Part shown: in pieces, positions 23,105-33,869 of the stretch
Layout of the letters: every line of letters begins with the position of its first letter
Position numbering within the stretch: the first letter of the stretch is position 1
Assembly (NCBI GenBank): GCA_029204225.1
Contig: CM055095.1
Coordinates: forward strand, 14,168,049 to 14,232,048
Origin: Diphasiastrum complanatum
Taxonomy: Eukaryota; Streptophyta; Lycopodiopsida; Lycopodiales; Lycopodiaceae
Direction: 5' to 3'
Length of the DNA stretch: 64,000 bases
Notes under the pieces: generated by a model
What the model saw: the letters and a program-made list of their open reading frames with translations, nothing else
Told to the model about the DNA's origin: nothing
Database searches by the model: none
Made by a program: the position numbers and the translations under genes

Positions 23105-23570
23105 TCCATAGTATAATATGTAATTTATCATTAAAAATAGTATAACTCTTTAACAATAGCTCCTATTGAGATGAAAATTATACTGTTGGAAAGCACTCGA
23201 TGAGAGCTTTGAGAGCTTTCCAATGGTATCCTACATAACCTACTTTTAAGCTATTATTCAAAAGAAACCCAATATCGCTTCTATGCGACCATAGAGTATT
23301 CTCTCATTGAGAGGGTGCTTGTTCTATCTCGGCACAATTTGGTTAAAAAGGTCCTTTATCCGTGAACAGAAGAGGTATTTGGTCCTTTGAAACTTTGACT
23401 GGCTATAACTTTTGAGCGGTTGCTCAAAAGTAGGTCATGTAGGCTGTCGTTGGAAAGCTCTCGTTTGAGTGCTTTCAAACAGTGTAATTTGTCTCAATCG
23501 GAGCTATGGTTTAAGAGTTATACTAATTTTTTTTTATGAGCTACAAACTGTAATGTACATAGAATGGTTA
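23105..23570. repeat. Foldback (inverted) repeat, possible MITE
   Basis: Two arms of roughly 150-180 bp, about 23105-23285 and 23385-23570, are inverted copies. Matching landmarks are AGTATAACTCTT, ATAGCTCC.ATTGAGA, GAAAGCACTC, GAGAGCTTTCCAA, CCTACAT.ACCTACTTTT. A central 100-bp loop holds unrelated sequence. It lies between copia RNase H and copia pre-RT sequence, as if inserted in a copia copy. Confidence 0.75.
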
Positions 23571-23609
23571 AGCATTGAAAATAGTATGGGTAGAAATGAA
23601 AAAGCATTT

Positions 23610-23990
23610 GGGCATAAAATGAATTTAATTTGACCGGACTAAAAGTCTCAGAATAGTTGATATTTGAGATCTGGAAAAATCGTCATGCAACAAGTCGAGC
23701 TTTCCTTTGATCGATACCTCTATTTGCTTTGTATATCCATATGCAATCAACTACATTTATGTTGGTAGGTAATTCGACAACAGTCCAAGTCTAATTTTTT
23801 ATGAGAGATGAATTCTCTCTATCCATAGCTTCTCCCCATAGATCATAGTATGATTGACTGAGTGCTTCTTCGACAATAGTCGGCTCTCAAATGAGATAAC
23901 AACCACCTTCCATAATGAATAGTTACTTGAGGTAAGCCTATCATTGGCTTCCAACATGACTCCACTTGATGTAGCCATGTAGCAATGACC
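23610..23990 (-). pseudogene. Ty1/copia gag N-terminus fused to pre-RT/RT
   Basis: Reading down the minus strand from about 23985: MATSSGVMLEANDRLTSSNY then SLWK, a Gag start. Without a break it becomes VVVISFESRLLSKKHSVNH, MIYGEKLWIERI and WIYKANRGIDQRKARLVA, then NYSETFSPVKL. The latter is the pre-RT/RT entry (W-x-x-(A/S)M-x-x-E...WI-(F/Y)-K-x-K...KARLVA-x-G-(F/Y)...ET-F-(A/S)-PV). Most of gag, protease and integrase are absent, so an internal deletion made this fusion. Confidence 0.65.
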
Positions 23991-24614
23991 TAATCCTCTA
24001 TTTCAACCTGTTTCAATGCACAAAGCACTCCTTTGAACAACAACAAATGTTTTCAAAAGGAAATCACGAACATATGAAACTACTTAAATTCTCTTCTAGC
24101 AATTATACCAAGCAAATCAACACATAGAATCATGAAATCTTGATCAACCTATGATCTATCCTCAATACAATGAATCTTGCCACTTCCTAAGATTGAAACA
24201 CACTCAAACGAAGTCTAGCAAGGTCACTATATAGAGATCCAATCAAAATTAGGGTTTTGACAAAATCACAAAAAAATGGTTATTTCAAAATCTATATGCA
24301 AATGTTGAAAACTTGATATGCAATCTATTAGCACCACTTAGGCTAATCCAATGATCCAAAACATGTGAATTGAAAAATTAGAATTGATCAAGATTAAAAA
24401 CCTATATAGGGCTTTGATCTACAAAAGATCCAAACTACAAATGCAAGAAACTCAATTTTGGTGTAGAATCCAATCTAGCATGTTCTAGCATTGATATCTT
24501 CTCCAAACAATTGATAGATGTGATTGCCTTCCTCATAACCTAAAACACAAGCTCTAGTACCATGTGAAAGATTTGGGATCCATTGAGATCCAAACCTACT
24601 AAGATCTTTGGTTA

Positions 24615-24905
24615 CAAATACAAGTAACTCCACCAATCTTGCCAATGTAGAAAAATTAAAAATTAGTTCTTGCACCACTGCCAAGGAGGCTTGGCATATC
24701 CTTAAAACAATTTTTGAAGCAAAGAACACATCAAGATTGCTCACACTTAGAAATTAGATATTTCTAAGCTATCAGAGAGTTGATGAGAGTGCTTCAAGTT
24801 ATGTCATGAGAGTTAAAGATCTTCACAAAGAATTAGCATGTATTGATTAAGAGATAAATTTGAAAACACTGTTCAGACATATGCTATCAGGCAGGAGCTA
24901 GGCAC
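24615..24905 (+). pseudogene. Ty1/copia gag core fragment
   Basis: The plus strand reads ISSCTTAKEAWHILKTIFEA, then a stop, VDESASSYVMRVKDLHKEL and HMLSG. It matches the Gag UBN2 pattern (TAKE-x-W-x-x-L-x-x-x-(F/Y)...V-x-x-Y-x-x-x-(V/I)-x-x-L...L-L-x-x-L). It is opposite in strand to the copia pieces on both sides. Confidence 0.6.
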
Positions 24906-25785
24906 TGCAAGACAACGATAGATTGTAGGCAATAGGCATTGTGGGATAGTGATTGATCGTTGGCTATTGAGTGGTGACTATAAAGCAACAACATATAGTA
25001 TATTTACAAGCAAATAACAAGAGGTGGATCGCTGATGGCTATGCAATCAAACACATTCTTATATATAAGCATGGTCATGTACTTCAATGTTGAATCCAAA
25101 TGAAGGAAAAAACACTTACCAGAATAGCTTAGTTGGAAGCAACTATAGGACACATATGGTATTCACTCCTTCTTTGTTGATGAGGTAAATCAAGAGTCAA
25201 ATCTCAAATATATATAGTGCTTTGTGGGTCACTATATGTAAGTGTTGGGGGTATTCCCGTCATGGTTGTAAATAGATAAAATGCCAAAATTATTAGAAAT
25301 AAGATGTGAGGGTCGTGGCATCCTGTGTGCGTAAGCCCATGGCCCAATGAGCACTTGTAAATAGTCGTTTTTTGCAAGTAACTTTACTTTTGAGGTTTTT
25401 GAGCCCTCAGTATTTACTTACATGCTTCGTGTGTTGGTCATTGCATGGTACTATAAATGGCCAACATGCCTCCCACACTATTTTGGTACTAGTCCCATAG
25501 TACCATCCTCATGGATGTGTTGTGTAGAGCTGCTTCCTTTTGGTGCATTGTGGGATTTTTTGTGAATGGAAAGCCTATTGGAAGGAGCTGGGATTTTTTG
25601 ATTAGAAGGTATCCGTTTCAAGGTTGGTCATTCGGTAATACCTTGATGGTAGTATGAGATCGAGGATCTACATTGATCTACTAGATCTACTTGATTTTGA
25701 ATCTGCAAGGATCTGCTTGGATCGTCTTGGATCTTGATCATGTTGAAGAGTGTGGCTTCATATGGTGGTGTGAAGTTTGGGCATG
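24906..25785. other. Unassigned region
   Basis: No coding similarity or repeat family recognised. Confidence 0.35.
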
Positions 25786-26417
25786 TGTGAACTTCCCAAC
25801 ACTTTTATGAGGTGTTGTGATTGCACATGAATGATCAAACAACAGATTACTTGACAATTCAAGACAATAGCACACAATGCATATCATAGACTGAAAAAAC
25901 TAAGTACTCACTATGAGACTTAAGCATCAAAATATTTTTCTAAGTGCTTACTATGGAGAAAGGTAGAGAGAAAATATATAAGCATAGAAACTAGTGTAGA
26001 GAGAGAAATCCACTTTACTCATCAAATTTACAGTATGGAATGCTATACAAAAAACCTCTCATCATGAGGCTCGAGTTCCTAGGTGGATTTCCAAGTGTCC
26101 AAAGGTTGATCCACATCTTTTAGTTAACTCTACTATCATAGATCCACATCTCAAAGTACATGCATGATGTGGCAAGAATTGCATATCTTGTTCCTAGACA
26201 AACTAGACACATGTAGAATTTTACTAGTTACATTCTACCTAAGTTTGCATGCCACCTAACATTTTGCATGCTTACATTTCCAAATCTACCTAACTCAAAC
26301 TCAACCTATTCTACAAAGTAATGTGCTCAATTCACATACCTCGAATATTTACAATGGAATAATCATGAGCATAGTCCCCAAAGTGAACATAGAAAGATAT
26401 TTTTACTATTCTTCACA
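25786..26417 (-). repeat. 3' LTR of the minus-strand copia at 26436
   Basis: The segment has matching inverted ends (TGTGAA at 25786 and TTCACA ending at 26417). On the minus strand it is preceded by a purine tract (TTTTAAGGAGGAG, plus 26418-26430), the expected position for an LTR downstream of RNase H. Length is 632 bp. No second LTR is seen beyond 28640 to confirm it. Confidence 0.6.
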
Positions 26418-26560
26418 CTCCTCCTTAAAATATGTCTATCTATTCACCATGGACTTTGAGATTAAGCCAAGATTTGATCTTATCTTGACAAATACATTCT
26501 TGAGCAATGTTTTTGTGAGTAGATCTGCAACACAAGATGATGATTCAACATGCTCCAACA

Positions 26561-26776
<216 letters not shown>

Positions 26777-27389
26777 CTTTCTCCTTTACAAAGTGGTGTG
26801 CTACCTCGATGTGTTTGCTTCTTGCATGGAATACATGATTTTTTGCAAGAGCCTGAGCCGAGATGTTATCATTCTTGATAATAGGTAGGTCTTCATCTTC
26901 AATACACCTTAGCTCCATGAGTAGCCTCTTGATCCATAGGACCTCCTTTGTGGTAGTTGTAGCTTTGTACTCTGCTTCACATGATGACACACTAGATTTC
27001 CTCCAATAAAAACTAGATTTCCTCCATATAGTTGCTTGCTTCTTGGAAAGCCAAGAAACTAGATTTCCTCCAATAAAAATTGGTATGCACTTGTGGATTT
27101 TCTATCCACTTTTTCTCCTGCAAAATATGAGTATGAAAATGCAACCAATGTTAGATCTTCTCCTTTATAGATCAAACCATAGTCTAAGGTATAAGATACA
27201 TATCTCAAGATTCTTTTTGCCAACTTCCAATGCCAAATCTTTGGATCTTGCATGTATTGGCTTAACTTATACACACTAAAACTTAAATTTGGCCTAGTTA
27301 CAGTTAACCAAATGAGAGAGCCAATAAGACTCCTATAAAGAGTGATGTCCACAAAGGATCATTCATCCTCTTTTATAGGAACTTTTACA

Positions 27390-27807
27390 ATATGCTCCAT
27401 TGGAGTATCTATGCCCTTACACTTTTCCATTGAAATTTCTTAAGCATGGAAAGAGCATCTTTGACTTATGAAAGCATGATCTTTTCCAAAGTCAATTTCT
27501 AGTCCTAAGATGTACGGTGAAGAATTTCAAGATCTTGCATTCTAAATTCACTACCAAGTGCACACTTTGTTTCCTCAACTAGCTCCAAATCATTTACAAC
27601 ATGCTCCATTGAAGTATCTATGCCCTTACACTTTTCCATTTGAAATTTCTTAAGCATGGAAAGAGCATCTTTGACTTATGAAAGCATGATCTTTTCAAAA
27701 GTCAATTTCTAGGCCTAAGATGTACGGTGAAGAATTCCAAGATCTTGCATTCTAAATTCACTACCAAGTGCAGACTTTGTTTCCTCAACTAGCTCCAAAT
27801 CATTTCC
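27390..27807 (+). repeat. Tandem duplication of 210 bp inside copia RT
   Basis: ATGCTCCATTG.AGTATCTATGCCCTTACACTTTTCCATT ... AGCTCCAAATCATTT occurs at 27392-27595 and again at 27601-27805 with very few differences, so the duplication is recent. Confidence 0.9.
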
Positions 27808-28639
27808 ACTAAGAATTATGTCATCTACATAAATAAGAAGAATAACTAACGAGTTATATACAAACTTTACGTACAATGATGGATCATAATCACTAAGATG
27901 AAATCCGATTGATATAAGAAAAGAGTTGAGCCTTGCATACCAAGACCTTGGTGCTTGTTTTAGTCCATAAAGACTTTTAAACAAAAGACATACTTTTGCT
28001 TCTTCACCAACTTTCACAATCCAGGTGGTCGCTCCATGTAGATCTCCTCCTCAAGGTAGCCATTGAGGAAATCATGAGATACATCAAGTTGAAACATCCT
28101 CCAATTGTGATAACATGCAAGTGAAATGAGAATTTTGTTACCATTTTTGCAACAGGTGCAAAAGTGTCTTCATAATCAACCTTTGGCATAAAGTCTTGCT
28201 TTTAATTTGTTGATGGATCCATCATTGTTGTATTTGATCTTGAACACCCATTTGTATCCAATGACATGCATGTTGGTAGGTGGATTGACAAGCTCCCATG
28301 TTTTGTTTGACATCAAGGCTTCATACTCAAGGGTCATTGCTTCAACCCAATCCTTGGATTGAAGTGCTTCTTGGATATCTCTTGGCTCTTAATGTGATAT
28401 GAAGAATGCATGATAGGAAGTGTCTCCTACATCCTCCACTTGCATTCCTTTCTCCACATATGTGAGCCTACTTGGCTCGGATCTTCTCTTGTGGATCTTG
28501 TAGGTGCAAGTGCTTGAAGTTGCTCCTCCTCAAGCTTCGGCCCCAACACATCTTGAACAACATCAAGATTGATAATGGTAGATTCTGCATTAGACTCCTT
28601 GATTTTTGCCTCATCCAAGTTATACTTCTGATGTATGTA

Positions 28640-28645
<6 letters not shown>

Positions 28646-28675
<30 letters not shown>

Positions 28676-28722
28676 ATTAATTAAAAAAAAAAAAAGACAC
28701 CCACCCGTGCGGTGGGTGGGCT
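28646..28722 (+). repeat. Hairpin repeat with flanking (TA)n, copy 1
   Basis: A (TA)n run (28646-28671) is followed by ATTAATTAAAAA, an A-run and GACACCCACCCGTGCGGTGGGTGGGCTGTC, which folds into a GC-rich hairpin. Related copies are at 29262-29395, 54130-54300 and 59620-59745. Confidence 0.7.
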
Positions 28723-28775
28723 GTCTCCTGTTTTTTGTTTCTAAGTAGTAAAATATTCGAGCTAAACAACTAGAA

Positions 28776-28929
<154 letters not shown>

Positions 28930-29261
28930 ACTAACTTAATAAACTTAAAAAAATTTGACTTACCATATTGTAAAATGTAAGAGCAATATTGAAGAAAGTT
29001 GCAATTCACTTTGAGATAAAAAAAGCAAGAAAATTTCAAAAGACAATGTAAATAAGCATTATGGGGAGGGCTTATTTATGTTTTTTTTTTTTCCAAAGTC
29101 AAATTTCATAAATGCTTATGGGACAAATGCTATGCCATTGTGTCAAGAAGACGTAAGAACTCCATAATGATGGATAATTGACAATGAAAAGTATTTTTTG
29201 GGGATCCATTTTAGTAAAATGGAAATTCATATATACTTTAGTAAAATGGGAAAAACTTTTA

Positions 29262-29346
29262 TATATATATAGATATGTTATTAATTATAAAAAAAAAACT
29301 AAAGAGACATCCCACCCGCCGCGGTGGGTGGGATGTCTCTATAAAA

Positions 29347-29395
<49 letters not shown>

Positions 29396-29440
29396 TAGTA
29401 AAGAGTGCCCCTCGTTGACGGATGTGTGTCGATGGCGAAC
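29262..29440 (+). repeat. Hairpin repeat with flanking (TA)n, copy 2
   Basis: ATTAATTATAAAA leads to AGAGACATCCCACCC-GCCGCGGT-GGTGGGATGTCTCT (about 29304-29341), a near-perfect palindrome with a 15-bp stem. A (TA)n run follows (29350-29394), then CTAGT, AGAGTGCCCCTCGTTGACGG. The last part recurs inverted at 54180-54212. Confidence 0.8.
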
Positions 29441-29458
29441 GTGCGTCAATGGCAAACG

Positions 29459-29682
29459 TGCGTGCGTGCGTGCGTGCGTGTGTGTGTGTGCGTGTGTGTT
29501 GTTTGTGTGTCATGTGTGTGTTTATGGAGGGTGTGTGTGTGTGTGTGGGTTGTGGATTAGGATTAGGTTGTAGCTTTAGGTTTTAGGCCTAGGTTGGGTG
29601 TGTGTGTGTGTGTGTGTGTGGGTGTGTGTGTGTGTGTGTGTGTGTGTTAGGATTTAGGGTGTGTGTGTGAGAGAGAGCTCGA

Positions 29683-29722
<40 letters not shown>

Positions 29723-29836
29723 TGTGTTGTGTGTGTATATAAGTATGTGAGTGTGGATCTACATGTATTTGTGAGTGTGCGCACTATGTGTATGTGTATT
29801 TGTGTGCATGTTGTGTTTGTGTGTGTGTGCATGTGC
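29459..29836 (+). repeat. (GT)n-rich block
   Basis: Impure GT/GTGC/GTGTAT repeats, interrupted by AGGTTTTAGGCCTAGG-type words. It separates two pieces (29400-29440 and 29840-29880) that lie close together in the related copy at 54150-54212, so it looks like an expansion inside that repeat. Confidence 0.85.
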
Positions 29837-30019
29837 GGCCAACGATCTGGGTGACGACCGATGATTTGGATGGTGGCTGATGATTTAGAAGGAAGTTCTG
29901 AACACCTCTCGTCCGAAGTTTTGACCGTTTTTTACTGAATACAACCAATTTTTGGCTCGACGGGCCTAGAATCTCAAGACTGTGTTTAGGGTTTCTAGTT
30001 CGGACACACGTTTCGTTGT

Positions 30020-30395
30020 GAGTATTGAATTGTTTGGAGCCCAGTTAAGTCACGTGGTACAGGACGAAACAAATGGTCTGAAAAACAGACTCCGTTTGGC
30101 GACATCGGACCAATTCTTGAGACTGTTGGAAAGTTGTCCATTTAGTGGCATTCCCCCCGACAGAAAGGGCGTTTCCGGACAAACGACGTTGAAATTGAGC
30201 TTCATATGGTCCAGTGGGTTCATGTCAAGCCCACGAACCTGTGGACGCCTCCCGTTTGAGGTACTGGACCGTTTGGAGCCCGGTTTAGTCTTGTGGATTC
30301 GTCTCGGCGTGCAGCACAGGATGGAATAGACAGTCTGAAAAATTTTCGTTCGACGACATTGGACCAGTTCTTGGAAATGATGGACAATAGATGTG
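30020..30395 (+). repeat. Diverged tandem duplication
   Basis: TTTGGAGCCC.GTTTAGTC.-GTGG, AGTCTGAAAAA, TTCG.CGACAT.GGACCA.TTCTTGGA occurs near 30028-30135 and 30273-30380, an offset of about 245 bp. It carries no recognised protein. Confidence 0.6.
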
Positions 30396-30401
30396 ATGGG
30401 T

Positions 30402-30446
30402 ATTCCCTATATCTGTTAGTGAATCACCAAATGCAAAAAGGAAGTC
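30402..30446 (-). pseudogene. GDSL esterase/lipase block I-like fragment
   Basis: The minus strand reads FLFAFGDSLTDIGN, which matches block I of plant GDSL lipases (F-x-FGDS-x-(T/S)D-x-GN, with the nucleophile Ser). The similarity stops on both sides and no other GDSL block is seen. It may be a captured exon scrap or chance. Confidence 0.35.
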
Positions 30447-30464
30447 AAAGCATTTGCCATTGCT

Positions 30465-30741
30465 GTCTGGAATCATACCTGAAAAGGGCAAACTTATAAG
30501 TGGAATCATACCTGAAAAGAGCAAACACGTAAGCGGATTGGTGGAAGGGAAAAGTAAGGCTTGACAAAATGGTCCTGCAGCCATAGCCAAGTTTCAAGCT
30601 GAGCATGGACTGGCAAGAACTCCAGACAGCTTAGCCCTTGCTGCTCCCACTCCTCACACCCTGCAAGAGCTTCAAGACACCACCTTAGGCTCCCTTCTTT
30701 CGGCTCTTATGCAGCATTGTGGTCCTCCCCAGAGACGAACC
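30465..30741 (+). pseudogene. EIN3/EIL transcription factor fragment
   Basis: The plus strand contains SGIIPEKGKLI and a repeat of it, SGIIPEKSKHVSG, then [10 protein letters not shown]. After a one-base frameshift it reads [34 protein letters not shown] and [11 protein letters not shown]. These are successive blocks of the EIN3/EIL DNA-binding domain (YGIIPEKGKPV...WWKEKV[13 protein letters not shown]...[26 protein letters not shown]). EIN3 proteins are plant-specific nuclear regulators of ethylene responses. The copy lacks the N-terminal part of the domain, has a duplicated motif and a frameshift, and loses similarity right after QRR (no PLEKG / PPWWP). It is a gene fragment, not a gene. 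Confidence 0.85.
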
Positions 30742-31179
30742 CATAGCCATACCCATATGGCTGAATCTGATAATATCGTATCTTTCAGCTTCAATTAGAT
30801 CCACACTCGCAATTTGAGCACAACATGAGTTGTGTTGCAGCTTCTGCAGATTCAACTAGACGTAGCTTCTTTTCACCAAGAACATTTGTCGATCCAATCT
30901 ATTCTTCGGGAGCATAAGAGATAAATTCCAACAGTTATTCTCTAGCACGACTCACTCCCCTAATATCGAATCTGATCCAGTAAAGCACTTCAAGAATCAT
31001 TAATGAATTACATAATCTTGAAATGGTTTATCAGACTTGGATTAGTTTTCATTCAGCTGTTTGCATGGCTAAAAATTCTTTGAGCAAGGGTCGCCGGTAT
31101 GCTGAATCGCTATTCAGAAATTAATTCTGTGTCTTGTAGCTTCCATGGTTTAACTTCTTGAGACGCGGTGGAACTACTC

Positions 31180-31475
31180 CCACAGGAGTATCCACAACGT
31201 TGAACACATACTGCATCCCCTCTTCTTCTCTCCAACATAGATCGTAGACAAGGAGCTCGAGGCCGATTGGCTTCAGTACATTCACAGAGTGGGTCCACAC
31301 ATAGGTTTGGATCCTATTCTTGGAGGAGCTCGCTGCATTTCGTTTCGGCATGGCCACGTTTGATCACCCGGTTGCTCAGAATCCAAAGAGGAGGCAGCTT
31401 CCCATTACCTGGTGGACCATGTTCGGTAGCACATATCCATCTATACAGCATCTTGCACTACGTGTCCTTTCTCAG
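31180..31475 (+). pseudogene. hAT transposase C-terminal exon (copy B)
   Basis: The plus strand encodes HILHPLFFSPT, a stop, ELEADWLQYIHRVGPHIG, then WWTMFGSTYPSIQHLALRVL and SQ. W-W-x-x-FG-x-x-x-P-x-(L/I)-Q-x-(L/F)-A-x-(R/K)-(V/I)-LS is the start of the hAT dimerisation domain. A CAG-GTATGC donor follows at 31475 and the intron runs to the (GA)n tract. Copy D on the minus strand (57690-58100) matches the exon and intron. The next exon (SERNWS) is absent here but begins at 46731. Confidence 0.8.
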
Positions 31476-31581
31476 GTATGCATCTCATTTTATCCTCCAT
31501 TGCTGTGTTTCGTTGAGGTTCCACCCGTGCAAATGTGCAAGCATTTCAATGCACGTACCACAAGACTGCACTATCTCTAGG

Positions 31582-31965
<384 letters not shown>

Positions 31966-31994
31966 CCACCAACCAATACCCATAGTCAGTGAAT

Positions 31995-32030
31995 CCCTCA
32001 GGGGGCAGCTAGCTAGCTCCCCCCTAAGGG
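31995..32030. terminator. 36-nt near-perfect palindrome after the RT stop
   Basis: CCCTCAGGGGG at one end and CCCCCTAAGGG at the other enclose AGCTAGCTAGCT, itself a palindrome. As RNA the whole stretch can form one hairpin with a single G-U pair. It lies 5 nt past the stop of the minus-strand RT and about 30 nt from the GA tract, so it could be a 3'-end structure of that element. Confidence 0.6.
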
Positions 32031-32034
32031 AAAG

Positions 32035-32882
32035 CTAACTGCCCACCAAAAGACTGTTAATATTTTTAGGCAAATCAAATAACAGTCTTGGAAATTCTTC
32101 CTGAAACAAAAGCTTGTTAAAGATCATACATAATTTATCATGGGCAAACCTGTTACTCTGAAAGGTATCTACAAGAGTTCGTACTTCCTTAAGAAAAGTT
32201 TCTTGTTTGTTACAACAGTACATGACAGCTATCGTTTGCGATATAATAACCTTGTATGAATTGAAAATTGGTCTATTTGAAGCAAGGTGTATATATTGCA
32301 GGAAGCAAAAAGGAAGGTCTCTTCTTTTATCATATTTGGAAAGCAATGAACAACCCGTAGTTGGGTCGAAAGAAATTGTGATATTCAAAAAGTTTGCTGA
32401 ATCAGCTGTGTTATCACTTCCATCAATCTCAAGATACTCCAAGGGATAGATCCAGAACGGATTGTCTACGGTTCTAGGTTGGGTTTTATCCAAAAAGCAT
32501 CCCACCATATGATTGTTGATAAAGCAGATGTCATCTATATATCTGAATGAATATTTGAAGTTATTCATTTATTCGACATGCCCAAGTTTTGTAAGTCTTT
32601 TGATAAACTGCATTTCGAAGAATGACAGGTACCAGTTGCACCATAATGGTGAACATGAAAATCCCATCGGTATTCCTCGGATTTGTCGCCAGGTGTGATC
32701 CCCTAGTCTTACAATATAGTTGTCTACTATCAAGTAAGAGTTCCATTCACACAAAGTATCCTTGTCAATATCATTCCATTCGTCCGACATTGCTTTCTCA
32801 GATGCCCATCTAAAATCGCTGGACCCAGATAAACGTCTATACTTAAGTGTTTTGACTTTGGCAACTTTGAATGCCAAGCAAA
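32035..32882 (-). pseudogene. Penelope-like reverse transcriptase, palm C-terminal half
   Basis: From the shifted frame: FKVAKVKTLKYRRL, then RQIRGIPMGFSCSPLWCNWY (about 32675-32620), the RT motif with (G)-I-x-MG-x-x-x-SP. After an in-frame TAA at 32569-32571 the frame continues KYSFRYIDDICFINN (about 32556-32512) with the catalytic Y-I-D-D. Downstream KYDKRRDLPF and SNRPIFNSYKVIISQT lead to the stop at 32035-32037. Fixed features (MG-x-x-x-SP then RYIDD, no integrase or RNase H) fit the Penelope-like/telomerase-like RT group rather than LTR or LINE RT. I see no GIY-YIG nuclease after the RT. Confidence 0.75.
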
Positions 32883-33869
32883 TCAGTTTTTTGTCATAAT
32901 GGTTTTCAGACCGTCAGTACCTTCCAAAGGAATATTTTCATAGCATTTGAAAATATCTGTTGCTTTTATCATATGTATATGCTGGGGTAAATTTAGATAG
33001 AAGTCAACTGATGAATCACATTGCCAAAGTAAAGATGTATCCCCATTTAGGACACTCTTGTATGTTTTTGCCTTCAGGCCTACATCTTTTATAATGAAAG
33101 GATACAACATACCAAGAGCACCTACTAGGAATTTTGCAAGTCTAGAAAAACAACAATCATGTGCATTTGTGATCCATCGAAATGCTTCCTTATGCGCCTT
33201 ATAGGTGCAAAGTAGGTAAGGTAATTCTTTTGAATATATGAAATCATCGGGTAGTAACTCAATCATAGAAGTGTTAATGTATTCCAAAGATTTTAAGACG
33301 AAATTATTTGTAGGATCAGGCAAAGGAATAAAATCCGGCCTATCAAGTCTTTCTATAGCAAGTTTACATACAAGATATATGCAAATAAAACAAGGGTTAT
33401 GTTGTGTTTTATCAATTCCATTGACATATAAATACTTGGTAATCCATTTGCGTTCATCGTTGAAAGCTTCTTTTTTATGTAATGGGACAATGTTCCCTTG
33501 AATCCATTTTTTGTTCTTTAAAAAATCTAGGGCACTTTTCCTACAAAATTCAGCATGCATTTCTATATCTGTATCATGGTACATAGGTAAGAGTTTCATG
33601 AGTTTGAACCATCCATTATGTAATTCAGTAGCATTACTTTGAATATTAGTATGTTGCAATACTATATGATTGAGTCCTTTTTCCAATGAACGTTTAAGGA
33701 CCTTACTACTGGTAAAGCTGCAATCTGTAGTTACAACATGACTGAACTTATTTGAAATGTTTAAAAGTAGAGCACAATCAAACTTGAAGCTTTTCAATTT
33801 GAAAATTGCAGAAAACTTCATAAGGAAAATACCATTCCATTTTGACGTTCGGCATGTATGACCAACCAA
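32883..33869 (-). pseudogene. Penelope-like reverse transcriptase, N-terminal half
   Basis: This 328-codon frame contains KNKKWIQGNIVPLHKKEAF, LPYLLCTYKAHKEAFRWITN, AHDCCFSRLAKFLVGAL and IKATDIFKCYENIPLEG. The order resembles fingers and palm of Penelope-like RTs (P-x-x-Y-x-x-x-K-x-HK...FR-x-I-x-(A/S)...L-x-x-x-L and the first catalytic Asp in D-(V/I)-x-x-x-Y-x-NIPL). The frame ends in TGA at 32883-32885, immediately after AAAAAAC, and continues in the -1 frame as KKLICLAFK. One indel or -1 slippage accounts for it. Confidence 0.75.

Noticed and set aside
24475-24744. 89-codon minus-strand frame
   Set aside because: Shadow of the plus-strand copia gag core at 24615-24905.
29560-29660. Telomere-like words (TTTAGG, GGATTAGG, TTTAGGG)
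   Set aside because: Only one exact TTTAGGG and irregular spacing; fits degenerate GT-rich repeat better than an interstitial telomere.
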